A stretch of 64,000 bases of DNA from Streptomyces radiopugnans (GCF_900110735.1 NZ_FOET01000008.1:1-64000); one strand, 5' to 3'; shown: positions 22,727-31,637, numbered from the stretch's first letter. Notes: generated by a model not told the origin, from the sequence alone. Translations and numbers: made by a program.

Positions 22727-23683
22727 TCAGACCAGAGCGGGCCCCTGGAGGGTGAGCGTGCGCGTGTCGGCGTCCAGGGTGGCACGGACCCCGAGCGGCA
22801 GGGTCAGGGTCGCCGGGCCGTGTCCGAAACCCAGCTCCTCCACCACCGGCACCCCCAGCGGGGCGAGCCGGTCCAGCAGCACCTCGCGGACCCTCTCGTA
22901 CGGGCCGCAGTCGTGCCAGGAGCCGAGCACCACGCCCGCCACGCCGTCCAGTTCGCCGGAGCGCAGCAGATGGGTGAGGTGGCCGTCGAGGCGGTACGGC
23001 GGCTCGCCGACGTCCTCCAGCAGCAGGATGCCGCCGTCCGGGCGGGCGCGGTCCCGCCCCGGCACGCCGGTCTGGCCGGCCAGCAGCGACAGGCAGCCGC
23101 CGTAGGTGGTGCCGGACGCCCGGCCGGGCACCAGTGTGCGGGCGGCCGGGGAGGTGATCCGCGTGACCGTCTCCGGGGCGAAGAGGGTGGCGCGCAGATG
23201 CTCCTGGGTGGGGCCGTCCTTGAGGAAGGAGACGGTGGCGGGCATCGGGCCGTGCAGGGTGGCCAGGCCCAGCCGGGTCGCGAACGCCTCGTGCAGCACG
23301 GTCAGGTCGCTGTAGCCGACGAAGGGCTTGGGGCCGGCCGCGCGCATCGCGTCCCAGTCGGCCAGGTCCACCATCCGCTGGACGCCGTAGCCGCCGCGGG
23401 CGGCGAGGACGGCCGCGACGGACGGGTCGCACCAGGCCTCGGTCAGGTCGCGGGCGCGGTCGGCGTCGGTGCCGGCCAGGTGGTCCAGGCGCGGGTGGAC
23501 GTCCAGGACGTGCGGCATGACCCGCGGGTCCAGGTCCCAGCCGCGCAGTACGTCCACCCCGGCGTCCAGCCGCTCGCGCTCCACCGGTCCGCTGGGCGCC
23601 ACGATCGCCACCCGGTCGCCGGGGCGCAGCCGCCTGGGCCGGGTGAGGGCGGGGCGCGGTGGTGAGGGGGAGGGAGATGTCAC
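22727..23683 (-). CDS. LD-carboxypeptidase (family S66)
   Basis: 318 residues from a GTG at 23683 that overlaps the upstream stop by 4 bp (GTGA). S66 features: the RVAIVAPSGPV opening, ARGGYGVQRMVDLADW, the nucleophile Ser in FVGYSDLTVLHE, LHGPMP, and the later GILLLEDVGEPPYRLDGHLTHLL with the catalytic Glu, followed by ELGFGHGPATLTLPLGV with the His. The family cleaves the L-Lys(or mDAP)-D-Ala bond of tetrapeptides during murein recycling; microcin-C-type relatives cleave other conjugates. Last gene of a four-peptidase run. Confidence 0.88.
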   Translation of the reverse strand: MTSPSPSPPRPALTRPRRLRPGDRVAIVAPSGPVERERLDAGVDVLRGWDLDPRVMPHVLDVHPRLDHLAGTDADRARDLTEAWCDPSVAAVLAARGGYGVQRMVDLADWDAMRAAGPKPFVGYSDLTVLHEAFATRLGLATLHGPMPATVSFLKDGPTQEHLRATLFAPETVTRITSPAARTLVPGRASGTTYGGCLSLLAGQTGVPGRDRARPDGGILLLEDVGEPPYRLDGHLTHLLRSGELDGVAGVVLGSWHDCGPYERVREVLLDRLAPLGVPVVEELGFGHGPATLTLPLGVRATLDADTRTLTLQGPALV

Positions 23684-25704
23684 GTGGTGAGCTCCAGCCT
23701 GGGGACGTCCGGTCGGTCGAAGCCGAAGACCTGCGCGTACAGGGAGAGTTCGGCCTCCACGGCCCGGGTGATGGTCTCCGCCCTGCGGAAGCCGTGGCTC
23801 TCGCCCTCGAAGGCGAGGTAGGCGTGCGGCACTCCGCGCCCGGCGACCTCGGCCAGGAAGCGGTCGCACTGGGCGGGCGGGCAGATCACGTCGTCCAGGC
23901 CCTGGAGCAGCAGGAAGGGGGCGGTGACGCGGTCGGCGTGGTGGACGGGCGAGCGGTCGCGGTAGCGCTCGGGGTGCTCCTCGGCGCGGCCGACGAGGGC
24001 GACCAGGTACTGCGACTCGAAGTCGTGCGTCTCGCCGGTCGCCCAGCCGGCCAGGTCGAGGATGGGGTAGCTGATGGTCCCGCAGGCGTACAGGCCCTCG
24101 GTCAGCGGCGAGGTGAGGGAGACGGCGGTGGTCCAGCCGCCCGCGCTGCCGCCGCGTATGGCCAGCCGGGCGGGGTCGGCGGTGCCCTCGGCGGCCAGGG
24201 CGCGGGCGACGGCGGCGCAGTCCTCGACGTCGACCACGCCCCAGCGCTCCCGCAGCCGGTCGCGGTAGGCGCGGCCGTAGCCCGCCGAGCCGCCGTAGTT
24301 CACCTCCGCCACGCCGATGCCGCGCGAGGTGAAGTAGGCGATCTCCAGGTCCAGCACGAGGGGCGCCCGTCCGGTGGGCCCGCCGTGGGCCCACACCACG
24401 TACGGCGGCAGCTCGCCGTCGGGGGCGCCGGCGGCGGGGTGGCGCGGGGGGTACAGGTGGGCGTGGATCTCGCGGCCGTCAGGGCCGGGGAAGACGCGCT
24501 CGGCGGGGTCGGGGTAGTAGGCCGGGTCGACCAGGTCGGTGTGGGCGGAGCCGACGACCAGGGTGTGGCCGGTGCGGGTGTCCAGCTCCACGACCTCGTA
24601 GGCGCTGCGCGGGCTCGCGGCGATGCCGATGACGCGGGTGCCCGCGGCGGCCAGGGCCGGGGCCCACTCCGTCCACGGGCCGGGGGCGTCGGCCAGTTCG
24701 CCGGTGGCCGGGTCCAGGACGCCCAGGCGCAGGGAGCCGCGGCCGTGCAGGACGGCGACCGTGCCGTCCTCCAGCGGCTGGAACCACTGGTGGCCGATCT
24801 TCCACAGCGGTCCGCCGAACTCCTCCTCGCGCGGGCACAGGGGGGTGGCCGCGCCCGCGGCGCCCGCCCCGTCGGCGGCAGCGGCGTCCAGTCGGTACAG
24901 GTTCCACCAGCCGCTCGCGTCGCCGCTGTACAGCAGCGAGCCGTCCGCCGCCCAGCCGACCTGCGCCACCGACTCCCGGACGCCGCCGGCGACGGCGCGG
25001 ACGTCGTCGAAGGAGCCCTCGGCGGTGACGTCGGCGAGGCGGACGACCGTGCCGTCCCAGGGCATCCGGGGGTGGTCCCACACCAGCCACGCCGCCCGCC
25101 GCCCGTCCGGGGAGAGGCGGGGGCCGGTGGTGAAGCGGTCGGCGTCGCCGGTCAGTTCGCGGATCCGGGAGCGGTCGGAGGCCGCCGAGCCGTCCAGGGG
25201 CACGGCCGCGATCACCCGGCGCACGTCGGTGGGCCGCTGCCCGGTGAACTCCTCCAGCACGCACCACACCTCGCCCCGCTCCGGCAGCACCACCGGGTCG
25301 GCCCAGCGCAGGCCCTCGCCGACCGCCGAGACGGGGGTGAGGGGACGCGGCTCGGCTCGGGGGGCGTCCGGTTCGAAGGCGTACATCCGCTGGTCGGCGT
25401 GGTGGACGAAGACGACCAGCGGCCCGCCCTCCGCTCGCGCGGCCCCGGCCCAGGGGCGTCCGCCGTACTCGATCACCCGGCTGCGGACGTTCCACGGCTC
25501 GGGCAGCACCGACTCGGCGGGGCCGGATCCGTCCGGGCGCAGCCTCATCAGCGCACGCCGGCCGCCCTCGGCGGGGCGGGGCTCGGTCCACCACACCTCG
25601 GCACCGACGGTGCCCGCGTACTCGGGGTGGCCGTCGTGCGCGGCGACCAGGCGGGCGTCGATCGGGGACTCCCAGGTGCCGTACGGGGCGGTGGCGTACG
25701 TCAT
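23680..25704 (-). CDS. Prolyl-oligopeptidase-family serine peptidase (S9)
   Basis: 674 residues. An N-terminal seven-bladed propeller of WD-like repeats (about 1-390; SPIDARLVAAHDGHPEY, PRLSPDGRRAAWLVWDHP) precedes an alpha/beta-hydrolase domain. The triad is readable: Ser in RGGSAGGW, Asp in LQGLDDVICP and His in FEGESHGF. The nearest pattern is the acylaminoacyl-peptidase/dipeptidyl-peptidase branch, which removes residues from short peptides in the cytosol; no signal peptide is seen. It lies 97 nt downstream of the M20 gene and overlaps the S66 gene. Confidence 0.9.
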   Translation of the reverse strand: MTYATAPYGTWESPIDARLVAAHDGHPEYAGTVGAEVWWTEPRPAEGGRRALMRLRPDGSGPAESVLPEPWNVRSRVIEYGGRPWAGAARAEGGPLVVFVHHADQRMYAFEPDAPRAEPRPLTPVSAVGEGLRWADPVVLPERGEVWCVLEEFTGQRPTDVRRVIAAVPLDGSAASDRSRIRELTGDADRFTTGPRLSPDGRRAAWLVWDHPRMPWDGTVVRLADVTAEGSFDDVRAVAGGVRESVAQVGWAADGSLLYSGDASGWWNLYRLDAAAADGAGAAGAATPLCPREEEFGGPLWKIGHQWFQPLEDGTVAVLHGRGSLRLGVLDPATGELADAPGPWTEWAPALAAAGTRVIGIAASPRSAYEVVELDTRTGHTLVVGSAHTDLVDPAYYPDPAERVFPGPDGREIHAHLYPPRHPAAGAPDGELPPYVVWAHGGPTGRAPLVLDLEIAYFTSRGIGVAEVNYGGSAGYGRAYRDRLRERWGVVDVEDCAAVARALAAEGTADPARLAIRGGSAGGWTTAVSLTSPLTEGLYACGTISYPILDLAGWATGETHDFESQYLVALVGRAEEHPERYRDRSPVHHADRVTAPFLLLQGLDDVICPPAQCDRFLAEVAGRGVPHAYLAFEGESHGFRRAETITRAVEAELSLYAQVFGFDRPDVPRLELTT

Positions 25705-25801
25705 CGTGCGCGGCTCCTCGCGGGCTCGGCGGGTTGTTCGGGGAAGGCAGGGGGCGGTGGGGCGCCGGACGGCCGGGGGGCGGCCGGAGGCGGGCCCGAG
25801 C

Positions 25802-27130
25802 TCAGAGGGCGAACAGGGCGCGGTCCATGACCCGGACGCCGAAGTGGAGGGCGTCCACGGGGACGCGCTCGTCGACGCCGTGGAACATCGCCTGGTAGTT
25901 CAGCCCCTCGGGCAGCCTCAGCGGGGTGAAGCCGTAGCCCACGATGCCCAGCTCCGCGAACTGCTTGGCGTCGGTGCCGCCGGTCATGCAGAACGGGATG
26001 ACGTGGGCGTCGGGGTCGAAGTGCTCCAGGGACTCGCGCAGCACGGCGAAGGTGCGCGAGTCGACCGGCGCCTGGAGGGCCGGGCCGCGGTGGTAGAACT
26101 TCCAGTCCACGTCCGGGCCGGTGAGCTCGTCGATGGTGGCGGTGAACTCCTCCTCGGTGCCGGGGAGCATCCGCCCGTCCACATGCGCCTCGGCGGTGCC
26201 GGGGATGACGTTGATCTTGTAACCGGCCTTGAGGCCGGTGGGGTTGGTGCTGTTGCGCACGGTGGCCTCGACCAGCTTGGCGGACGGGCCCAGCTTGGCC
26301 AGCAGGGCGTCCACGTCGAAGTCGGGGGCGTCGAAGTCGGGGGCGTCCAGCCCGTTGAGGCGGGACAGCTCGGTGAGGGCGGCGCGCACCGTCTTCGACA
26401 GCCGCACCGGCCAGTCGTGCTCGCCGATGCGGTGCACCGCGGCGGCCAGCCGGCTCACCGCGTTGGCGCGGTTGACCTTGGAGCCGTGCCCGGCCCGGCC
26501 GGTGGCGGTCAGCTCCATCCAGGCGGTGCCGCGCTCGCCCGCCGCGATCGGGTAGAGCTGCAGGCCGCCGCCGGCGTGGAAGGTGTAGGCGCCCGACTCG
26601 CTTATGCCCTCGGTGCAGCCCTCGAACAGCTCGGGGTGCTCGCGGGCGAGGAAGTCCGCGCCGTACTGGCCGGTGTCCTCCTCGTCGGCGGTGAAGGCGA
26701 GGACGATGTCGCGGCGGGGGCGCACCCCGGCCCTGGCCCAGGCGCGGACGACGGAGAGGACCATCGCGTCGGCGTTCTTCATGTCGACCGCGCCGCGGCC
26801 CCAGACCACGCCGTCGCGGACCTCGCCGGAGAAGGGGTGGACGGTCCAGTCGGCGGGCTCGGCGGGCACCACGTCCAGGTGGCCGTGGACGAGCAGCGCG
26901 TCGGCGGAGGGGTCGGTGCCCTCGATGCGGGCGACGACGTTGGTGCGGCCGCGGACCTTCTCCAGCACCACCGGCTCGATCCCGGCGTCGGACAGCTTCC
27001 CGGCGACGTACTCGGCGGCCTTCCGCTCGGTGCCGTCCCCGTTGCCGAGGTTGACGGAGTCGATGCGGATCAGCTCCGAGGTGAAGGCGACCGCCTCGTC
27101 GAGTGCCCGGTTGTCGATGCGCTCAGCCAT
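25802..27130 (-). CDS. M20-family dipeptidase/carboxypeptidase
   Basis: 442 residues from the ATG at 27130, with GAGGAG just upstream; it overlaps the M55 gene stop by 8 bp. Metal ligands follow the M20 pattern: LLVHGHLDVVPA, WGRGAVDMKNADA, ADEEDTG, and a late His in FHGVDER. The dimerisation (lid) domain lies at about 195-320. A perfect 15-bp duplication gives D-A-P-D-F twice near residue 265. M20 enzymes remove C-terminal residues or split dipeptides with Zn or Co. It is the second gene of the peptidase run and probably acts on cytosolic peptides. Confidence 0.9.
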   Translation of the reverse strand: MAERIDNRALDEAVAFTSELIRIDSVNLGNGDGTERKAAEYVAGKLSDAGIEPVVLEKVRGRTNVVARIEGTDPSADALLVHGHLDVVPAEPADWTVHPFSGEVRDGVVWGRGAVDMKNADAMVLSVVRAWARAGVRPRRDIVLAFTADEEDTGQYGADFLAREHPELFEGCTEGISESGAYTFHAGGGLQLYPIAAGERGTAWMELTATGRAGHGSKVNRANAVSRLAAAVHRIGEHDWPVRLSKTVRAALTELSRLNGLDAPDFDAPDFDVDALLAKLGPSAKLVEATVRNSTNPTGLKAGYKINVIPGTAEAHVDGRMLPGTEEEFTATIDELTGPDVDWKFYHRGPALQAPVDSRTFAVLRESLEHFDPDAHVIPFCMTGGTDAKQFAELGIVGYGFTPLRLPEGLNYQAMFHGVDERVPVDALHFGVRVMDRALFAL

Positions 27131-27959
27131 ACTGCTCCTCCACTGCGGCAGAGACGACGGTGGTGACCGCCTTGAAGGTGCGGATCCCCTCGTACATGGA
27201 CGGCGATGTGTACGCCACCCGGCGCTCACCCGTCTGCTCCACACCGGGCACGACGGTGGCCGCGCCGGCCAGGTGCTCGGCGTCGAACTCGATCTCGACC
27301 GTGCGGGGCCGGGGCCCGGTGGGCTCGTGGCGCACCGCCAGGGCGACCGCCTCCTTCGCCGCCGCGCGGATGTCGGCGGCGGTGCGGGCGGGGGTGCGGC
27401 AGACGGCGGCGTAGCGGGAGACGTAGTCCTTGACGGCGACGCCGCGCGCGGCGGGGGCGTAGCCGCGGGCGTCGTCGCAGGTGCGGTCGTCGCCGGTGAC
27501 CAGGACGACGGGGACGCCGTACTCGGCCACCACCGCGGCGTTCAGGCGGCCCTCGCTGGCCCGCTCGCCGTCCAGCCACACGCCGGTGAGGGAGTTGGCG
27601 AGGTAGGTGTGGGCCAGGACGCCCTCGGCTCCGGCGCCCGTGTGGTAGCCGACGAAGGCGATGCCGTCGACGTCGCCGTGCTGGACGCCCTCGACCATGC
27701 TGAGCGACTTGTGGCGGCCGGTGAGCATCTGGGCGCGGTCGTCCAGCTTCTCCAGCAGCAGGTTGCGCATGGTCCAGTGCGCCTCGTTGACCAGCACCTC
27801 GTCCGCGCCGCCGTCGAGGAAACCGGCGATCGCCGCGTTCACGTCGGAGGTGAACATCGGACGGCAGCGCTCCCACTGCGGGGTCCCCGGCAGGACGTCG
27901 GCGGGCCAGGTCACCCCCGTGGCGCCCTCCATGTCGGCGCTGATCAGGATCTTCGTCAT
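27123..27959 (-). CDS. D-aminopeptidase of the DppA type (family M55)
   Basis: 278 residues. DppA-like Zn ligands can be placed in ISADMEGATGV (Asp and Glu), VNEAHWTM (His), FVGYHTGAG (His) and the EGRLNAAVVAEYG helix (Glu). The B. subtilis DppA cleaves D-Ala-D-Ala and related D-peptides. TAACGT lies 8 nt before the ATG with no Shine-Dalgarno sequence, so this first gene of the peptidase run may be leaderless. With the downstream M20, S9 and S66 genes it suggests recycling of peptides, including cell-wall ones; this is an inference from gene order. Confidence 0.9.
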   Translation of the reverse strand: MTKILISADMEGATGVTWPADVLPGTPQWERCRPMFTSDVNAAIAGFLDGGADEVLVNEAHWTMRNLLLEKLDDRAQMLTGRHKSLSMVEGVQHGDVDGIAFVGYHTGAGAEGVLAHTYLANSLTGVWLDGERASEGRLNAAVVAEYGVPVVLVTGDDRTCDDARGYAPAARGVAVKDYVSRYAAVCRTPARTAADIRAAAKEAVALAVRHEPTGPRPRTVEIEFDAEHLAGAATVVPGVEQTGERRVAYTSPSMYEGIRTFKAVTTVVSAAVEEQYG

Positions 27960-28012
27960 GGAAGGCCACGTTACGCGCAGCCCCGGCGGCGTCCAAGACC
28001 AGGGTGGGCCGC

Positions 28013-28033
28013 CGGACCGGTGTCACCGGTCCG
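28013..28033 (-). terminator. Short hairpin terminator candidate
   Basis: A 10-bp inverted repeat (28013-28022 with 28024-28033) lies 12 nt beyond the minus-strand stop at 28045. Confidence 0.5.
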
Positions 28034-28044
28034 AACCTGTGGCG

Positions 28045-28809
28045 TCACTCGCCGCGGCCCACCACCAGCCAGTTCGACGGCAGGTCGAGGCGCGAGCCGT
28101 CGGGTTCGAAGTCGGTCGTGGACAGCGGGAGCGAGCCGCCGGCGAGCACCCGCAGCCCGGCCGCGACGAACGGCCCGGCGGGTTCCGCCGGTTCGGCCGG
28201 CTCCCCTGCGGGGCCCTGCGGGGCGCCCGGTCCGGTGTGGTCCCGGGGGGCGTTCGACATGTGCGGCAGGTCGGAGAGGCCGGGTGCGTCGAGGGGGCCG
28301 GGAAGCTCGGCGGGATGGGCGGCCCCCGCCCCCTGCGCCAGGGCCGCGCTGGCCTCGGGCGCGGCCTCCACCACGAAGGCTCGGCCGCGCTCCCCGACGA
28401 GCGCGGCGACGGACTCGGCGACACGGGCGCGGCCGGCGGGTCCGCTGCGCCGGAGGACGCCTCGCAGGTAGACGTTGGCGTCGCCCAGTTCGTCGTGCAG
28501 GCGCCGCATCGCGTCGGGGTCGGCGGCGTCGAGCTGCCGGAAGTCCGGGGCACTGCGGCCGCCCTCCCCCTCCCCCACCGCCGTCCGGGCGCGTTCCAGG
28601 ACGGCGGCCGAGCGGTCGATCCCGACGCAGGGGCGGAAGCGGCCGGCCAGGAAGACCGTCTGGGCCCCGTTGCCGCAGTCGGCGTCGACCAGCGGCAGGT
28701 CCGGGGCGAAGTACTTCTCGAAGATCGGCATGTGTACAGCGGCCGTGATCGCGGGGTCGGTGCTCCAGATGCCCTGCGAGGATCCGCCGTCTTCGAGCGT
28801 GGCGTTCAC
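28045..28809 (-). CDS. Class I methyltransferase-like protein
   Basis: 254 residues from a GTG at 28809 with GGGAGA 7 nt upstream. A SAM-binding motif I is recognisable (LPLVDADCGNGAQTVFLAGRF), followed by VGIDRSAAVLERAR and FRQLDAADPDAMRRLHDELGDANVYLRGVLRR, and the strand FVVEAAPEAS. Similar proteins are annotated as methyltransferases in actinomycete polyketide clusters. A ~40-residue Pro/Gly/Glu-rich insert (about 185-225, repeated A-E-P) is unusual. No biosynthetic genes are adjacent. Activity is inferred only from the fold motif. Confidence 0.7.
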   Translation of the reverse strand: MNATLEDGGSSQGIWSTDPAITAAVHMPIFEKYFAPDLPLVDADCGNGAQTVFLAGRFRPCVGIDRSAAVLERARTAVGEGEGGRSAPDFRQLDAADPDAMRRLHDELGDANVYLRGVLRRSGPAGRARVAESVAALVGERGRAFVVEAAPEASAALAQGAGAAHPAELPGPLDAPGLSDLPHMSNAPRDHTGPGAPQGPAGEPAEPAEPAGPFVAAGLRVLAGGSLPLSTTDFEPDGSRLDLPSNWLVVGRGE

Positions 28810-28979
28810 GGGGTCTCTCCCTCGTCCGTCTGCGGGCCGCGGGGTCACGGCCGCCGGGAGAGCCCGCCTACCCCGTCCGGTGCGGTTCGTGCATCCGGGC
28901 GCGTCCGGTCCGGGCGGCGGGCGCGGGGAGGGCGCGTGCGCCGGGGTGCCGGCGGGGTGCGCGGGGGCGAGCGGGGTGG

Positions 28980-29444
28980 TCAGGCGCCCGTCCGGCCCTC
29001 GGTCTCGGTCTCGGCGGCGAGGTTGGCGAGCAGCTCGTCGTAGATGCGGGCGAGCCCCTTGGGCGCGAAGGCGCGTTCGAAGAAACCGCCGACGCCGCCC
29101 GCGCCCTTCCACGCGGTGGTGACGGTGACCCGCGAGGTGCCCTCGGCCGAGCCCGGGGTGACGGTCCAGGTGGTGACCATCGAGGAGTTGCGGTCGCGTT
29201 CGACCAGTTGCCCCTCCATGGGCTCGTCCACCTCCATCAGGCAGTCGCGCACCCGCTTGGAGGTCGCCTGGAGCTTCCAGTGGACGAGCGTGCCCTTGCC
29301 GTCGCCGCCCTCGCGCACCTCGTACTCGCCGAACTGCCCGGGCAGCAGCCTGCCGCGGGTGCCGCTGTAGTCGGCGAGCGCGTCGAACACGTCCTCCGGG
29401 CGGGCCGCGATCTCGCGCTGCGTGGTGGCCTCGACCTGCGCCAT
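28980..29444 (-). CDS. SRPBCC (polyketide-cyclase-like) family protein
   Basis: 154 residues, ATG with GGGAGAA upstream. START/SRPBCC helix-grip fold: QREIAARPEDVFDALADYSGTRGRLLPGQF, GTLVHWKLQAT, SSMVTTWTVTPGSAEGTSRVTVTTAW, and the long C-terminal helix LARIYDELLANLA. These soluble proteins bind hydrophobic ligands in a deep pocket; many in Streptomyces have no known ligand. The region just upstream of the gene carries short direct repeats. Confidence 0.85.
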   Translation of the reverse strand: MAQVEATTQREIAARPEDVFDALADYSGTRGRLLPGQFGEYEVREGGDGKGTLVHWKLQATSKRVRDCLMEVDEPMEGQLVERDRNSSMVTTWTVTPGSAEGTSRVTVTTAWKGAGGVGGFFERAFAPKGLARIYDELLANLAAETETEGRTGA

Positions 29445-29453
29445 GGCTTCTCC

Positions 29454-29510
29454 CTGGTGGTTCCGGTGGGTCCTGCTGGTTCCGGTGGGTCCTGGCGGTC
29501 CTGGTGTCCC
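29454..29510. repeat. 19-bp direct repeats in the SRPBCC leader
   Basis: 29454-29472 and 29473-29491 differ at one base; a degenerate third unit starts at 29492. They lie within 70 nt upstream of the SRPBCC start codon, on the transcribed side. Confidence 0.75.
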
Positions 29511-29638
29511 GGTGCTCCGCCGGCCGTCGCGGCGGCCGCTGACGCCAGCCAACCACCCGCGACGCGCCCGCCCAAATCGGGGTTACCACCGACGGGAACA
29601 GATGTTCTATTCTTGTGCGGGCGGAACGAGGAGGTCGC

Positions 29639-30673
29639 ATGCGCTGGGACAATCTGCACCGGGACGGACCGGACGCGAGCGGCACGGCCGCCCTCTTCGG
29701 CCCGGACGTGGTCACGCGCACGGTCGACACCCCGGAGTTCGCGGGCATCACCTTCCACGAGGTACGGGCCCGTTCGATCATCAACCGGGTGCCGGGCGCC
29801 TCCCGGATGCCGTTCGAATGGACCGTCAACCCGTACCGCGGCTGCTCCCACGCCTGCGTGTACTGCTTCGCCCGCCGCAGCCACGGCTACCTGGACCTGG
29901 ACACCGGGATCGGCTTCGACACCCAGATCGTGGTGAAGACCAACGCCGACCGGCTGCTGCGCCGGGAGCTGTCCTCCCCCCGCTGGCCGGGCCACCACAT
30001 AGCCATGGGCACCAACGTCGACTGCTACCAGCGCGCCGAGGGCCGCTACCGGCTGATGCCCGGCATCCTGACCGCCCTGCGCGACCACGCCAACCCGTTC
30101 TCCATCCTCACCAAGGGGACCCTGATCCTGCGCGACCTGGACCTGCTGCGCTCGGCCGGCGCGGTGGCGGATGTGGGCGTCTCGGTGTCGGTGGCCTTCC
30201 TGGACGAGGAGCTGTGGCGCACGGTGGAGCCCGGCACCCCGGCCCCCGAGCGGCGCCTGGACGTGGTGCGCGCCCTCACCGACCACGGCATCGGCTGCGG
30301 CGTGCTGATGGCCCCGGTCATTCCGTTCCTCTCCGACGGCCCCGCCCAGCTCCGCGCGACGGTGCGGGCGATCGCGGCGGCGGGCGCGACCTCCGTCACG
30401 CCGCTGGCCCTGCACCTGCGGCCGGGCGCGCGCGAGTGGTTCACCGCCTGGCTGGCCCGGCACCACCCGGGCCTGGTGGGCCACTACGAGCGGCTGTACG
30501 CCGACGGCGCCTACGCCCCGAAGTGGTACCAGCGCCGAATCACCCGGCAGGTGCACGAGTTGGCGGAGGAGTACGGCATCGGGCCGTCCCGGCCGGGGGC
30601 GCACCGGGGCGTCGGCGCACCGCGGTGCGCCCCCGAGCCCGAAGCGGGCCCGACCCAGCTCACCCTGCTGTGA
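29639..30673 (+). CDS. Radical SAM protein of the Rv2578c type
   Basis: 344 residues, ATG with GAGGAGG upstream. The 4Fe-4S motif is CSHACVYC (CX3CX2C) in YRGCSHACVYCFARRSH, preceded by the MPFEWTVNPYRG segment that marks the Rv2578c/SplB-related actinobacterial family. GTNVDCYQRAEGRYRLMPGIL and FSILTKGTLILRDLDLL follow. The reaction is unknown; relatives resemble spore-photoproduct lyase. The C-terminus is a low-complexity tail. Its 3' end overlaps the GNAT remnant on the other strand by 14 bp. Confidence 0.9.
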   Translation: MRWDNLHRDGPDASGTAALFGPDVVTRTVDTPEFAGITFHEVRARSIINRVPGASRMPFEWTVNPYRGCSHACVYCFARRSHGYLDLDTGIGFDTQIVVKTNADRLLRRELSSPRWPGHHIAMGTNVDCYQRAEGRYRLMPGILTALRDHANPFSILTKGTLILRDLDLLRSAGAVADVGVSVSVAFLDEELWRTVEPGTPAPERRLDVVRALTDHGIGCGVLMAPVIPFLSDGPAQLRATVRAIAAAGATSVTPLALHLRPGAREWFTAWLARHHPGLVGHYERLYADGAYAPKWYQRRITRQVHELAEEYGIGPSRPGAHRGVGAPRCAPEPEAGPTQLTLL

Positions 30674-31183
30674 GGTCCGCCCCGCGCAGCCCGCGCGAGT
30701 AGCGCACCTCGGCCACGGGCGTCCCTCCCGCGTCGAAGAGCGACCTCGCCCCGTCCGGGGCGAAGCCCGCCGCCTCGTAGAAGCGGCGGGCCCGTGCGTT
30801 GCCCTCCGCCACCCACAGCCGGAGCCGGCGCGTCCGGCGCGCCTCCGCCGTCTCCGCGGACGCCGCCGCCGTCCCCCCCGGCACGGCCCGAGGGCCGCCC
30901 AGCCGGTGATGCGGCCGCCGCCGTCCACCGCGACCAGGTCGGTGACCGTCTCGCGTGTCGCGGCGAAGTCCGCCCGGCGCCGGGCGGCGTACGCGGCGGC
31001 GTCCATCCCCTCCAGGTACTCACGGGGCATCAGATGGCGGTACGCGTACCGCCAGCCCCGCACCCGCAGGGCCGCCACCGCCTCCAGATCCGCCTCGGCC
31101 GCCTCCCGCACGCACACGGGTCCCCCTCCGCTCACCGGCGCTCCCTCACTTCCCGTCCCACTGCCCCGTTCGGACGCCTCCAC
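30660..31183 (-). pseudogene. GNAT acetyltransferase remnant, internal deletion plus frameshift
   Basis: The N-terminal half (from a GTG at 31183) reads as a typical GNAT: VREAAEADLEAVAALRVRGWRYAYRHLMPREYLEGMD and ending GRITGWAALGP. The C-terminal half is in another frame (to 30660): RLRLWVAEGNARARRFYEAAGFAPDG. The join lies at a run of seven C (30873-30879). Moving between frames there would restore one product, but the acetyl-CoA-binding loop (usual R/Q-x2-G-x-G/A) and about 25-30 residues around it are missing. So this is not just a sequencing slip; the gene is probably dead. A base-call error plus a divergent family is the alternative. Confidence 0.75.
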
Positions 31184-31397
31184 CGGGGTGCGAGGAGTCG
31201 GTGCAACCCTCCCCCTGCGTTAGAGTAAAGCCGCTCGCCGACATGGTCGGCCTGCTTCCACGCCACCTCCGGGGCCACCGCTCCGTCGTCGTCCGGAGCC
31301 TCGGGGGTGGCCCGCCCCCCAACCACACCGCAGACACCGGAAGACCCGCGGTCCGCCGCCACCGTACGGCGGTCCCGCCGGGGGAAAGGCATCAGGG

Positions 31398-31637
31398 ATG
31401 GCCGTCTTCAAGCTGCAACTCACGGATGGCCGGGAGAGACTGGTCGAGGCCGGGCGCGCCGGGCGCACCGCCGACGGCCAGATCGTCATCGAGGACACCG
31501 ACGCCCTGGGCGTGTGGGACTGCCTGGAGGAGTATCCGGCCGACCGCGTGAGGGCGGTGTGGCGGCGCGGCCCCGCCGAGAGCGGCATCTACACCTGGAT
31601 TCCGCAGCCCTCCGAGGGGAGTTGGTGGAGCTACTGA
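31398..31637 (+). CDS. Small soluble protein, unknown function
   Basis: 79 residues, ATG with AAAGG about 10 nt upstream. Codon use has the strong G/C third position of real genes here. Sequence features: VFKLQLTDGRERLVEAGRAG at the start, VIEDTDALGVWDCLEEYPADRV in the middle and a Trp-rich end (YTWIP, SWWSY). No membrane segment. I do not recognise the family; length and composition suggest a conserved small Streptomyces protein. A TAGAGT hexamer at 31221-31226 could be part of its promoter, leaving a long leader. Confidence 0.65.
   Translation: MAVFKLQLTDGRERLVEAGRAGRTADGQIVIEDTDALGVWDCLEEYPADRVRAVWRRGPAESGIYTWIPQPSEGSWWSY

Noticed and set aside
23659..28748. Long plus-strand frames opposite the peptidase operon
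   Set aside because: They are the complementary shadows of the S9, M20 and M55 genes; high-GC codon bias keeps this frame open.
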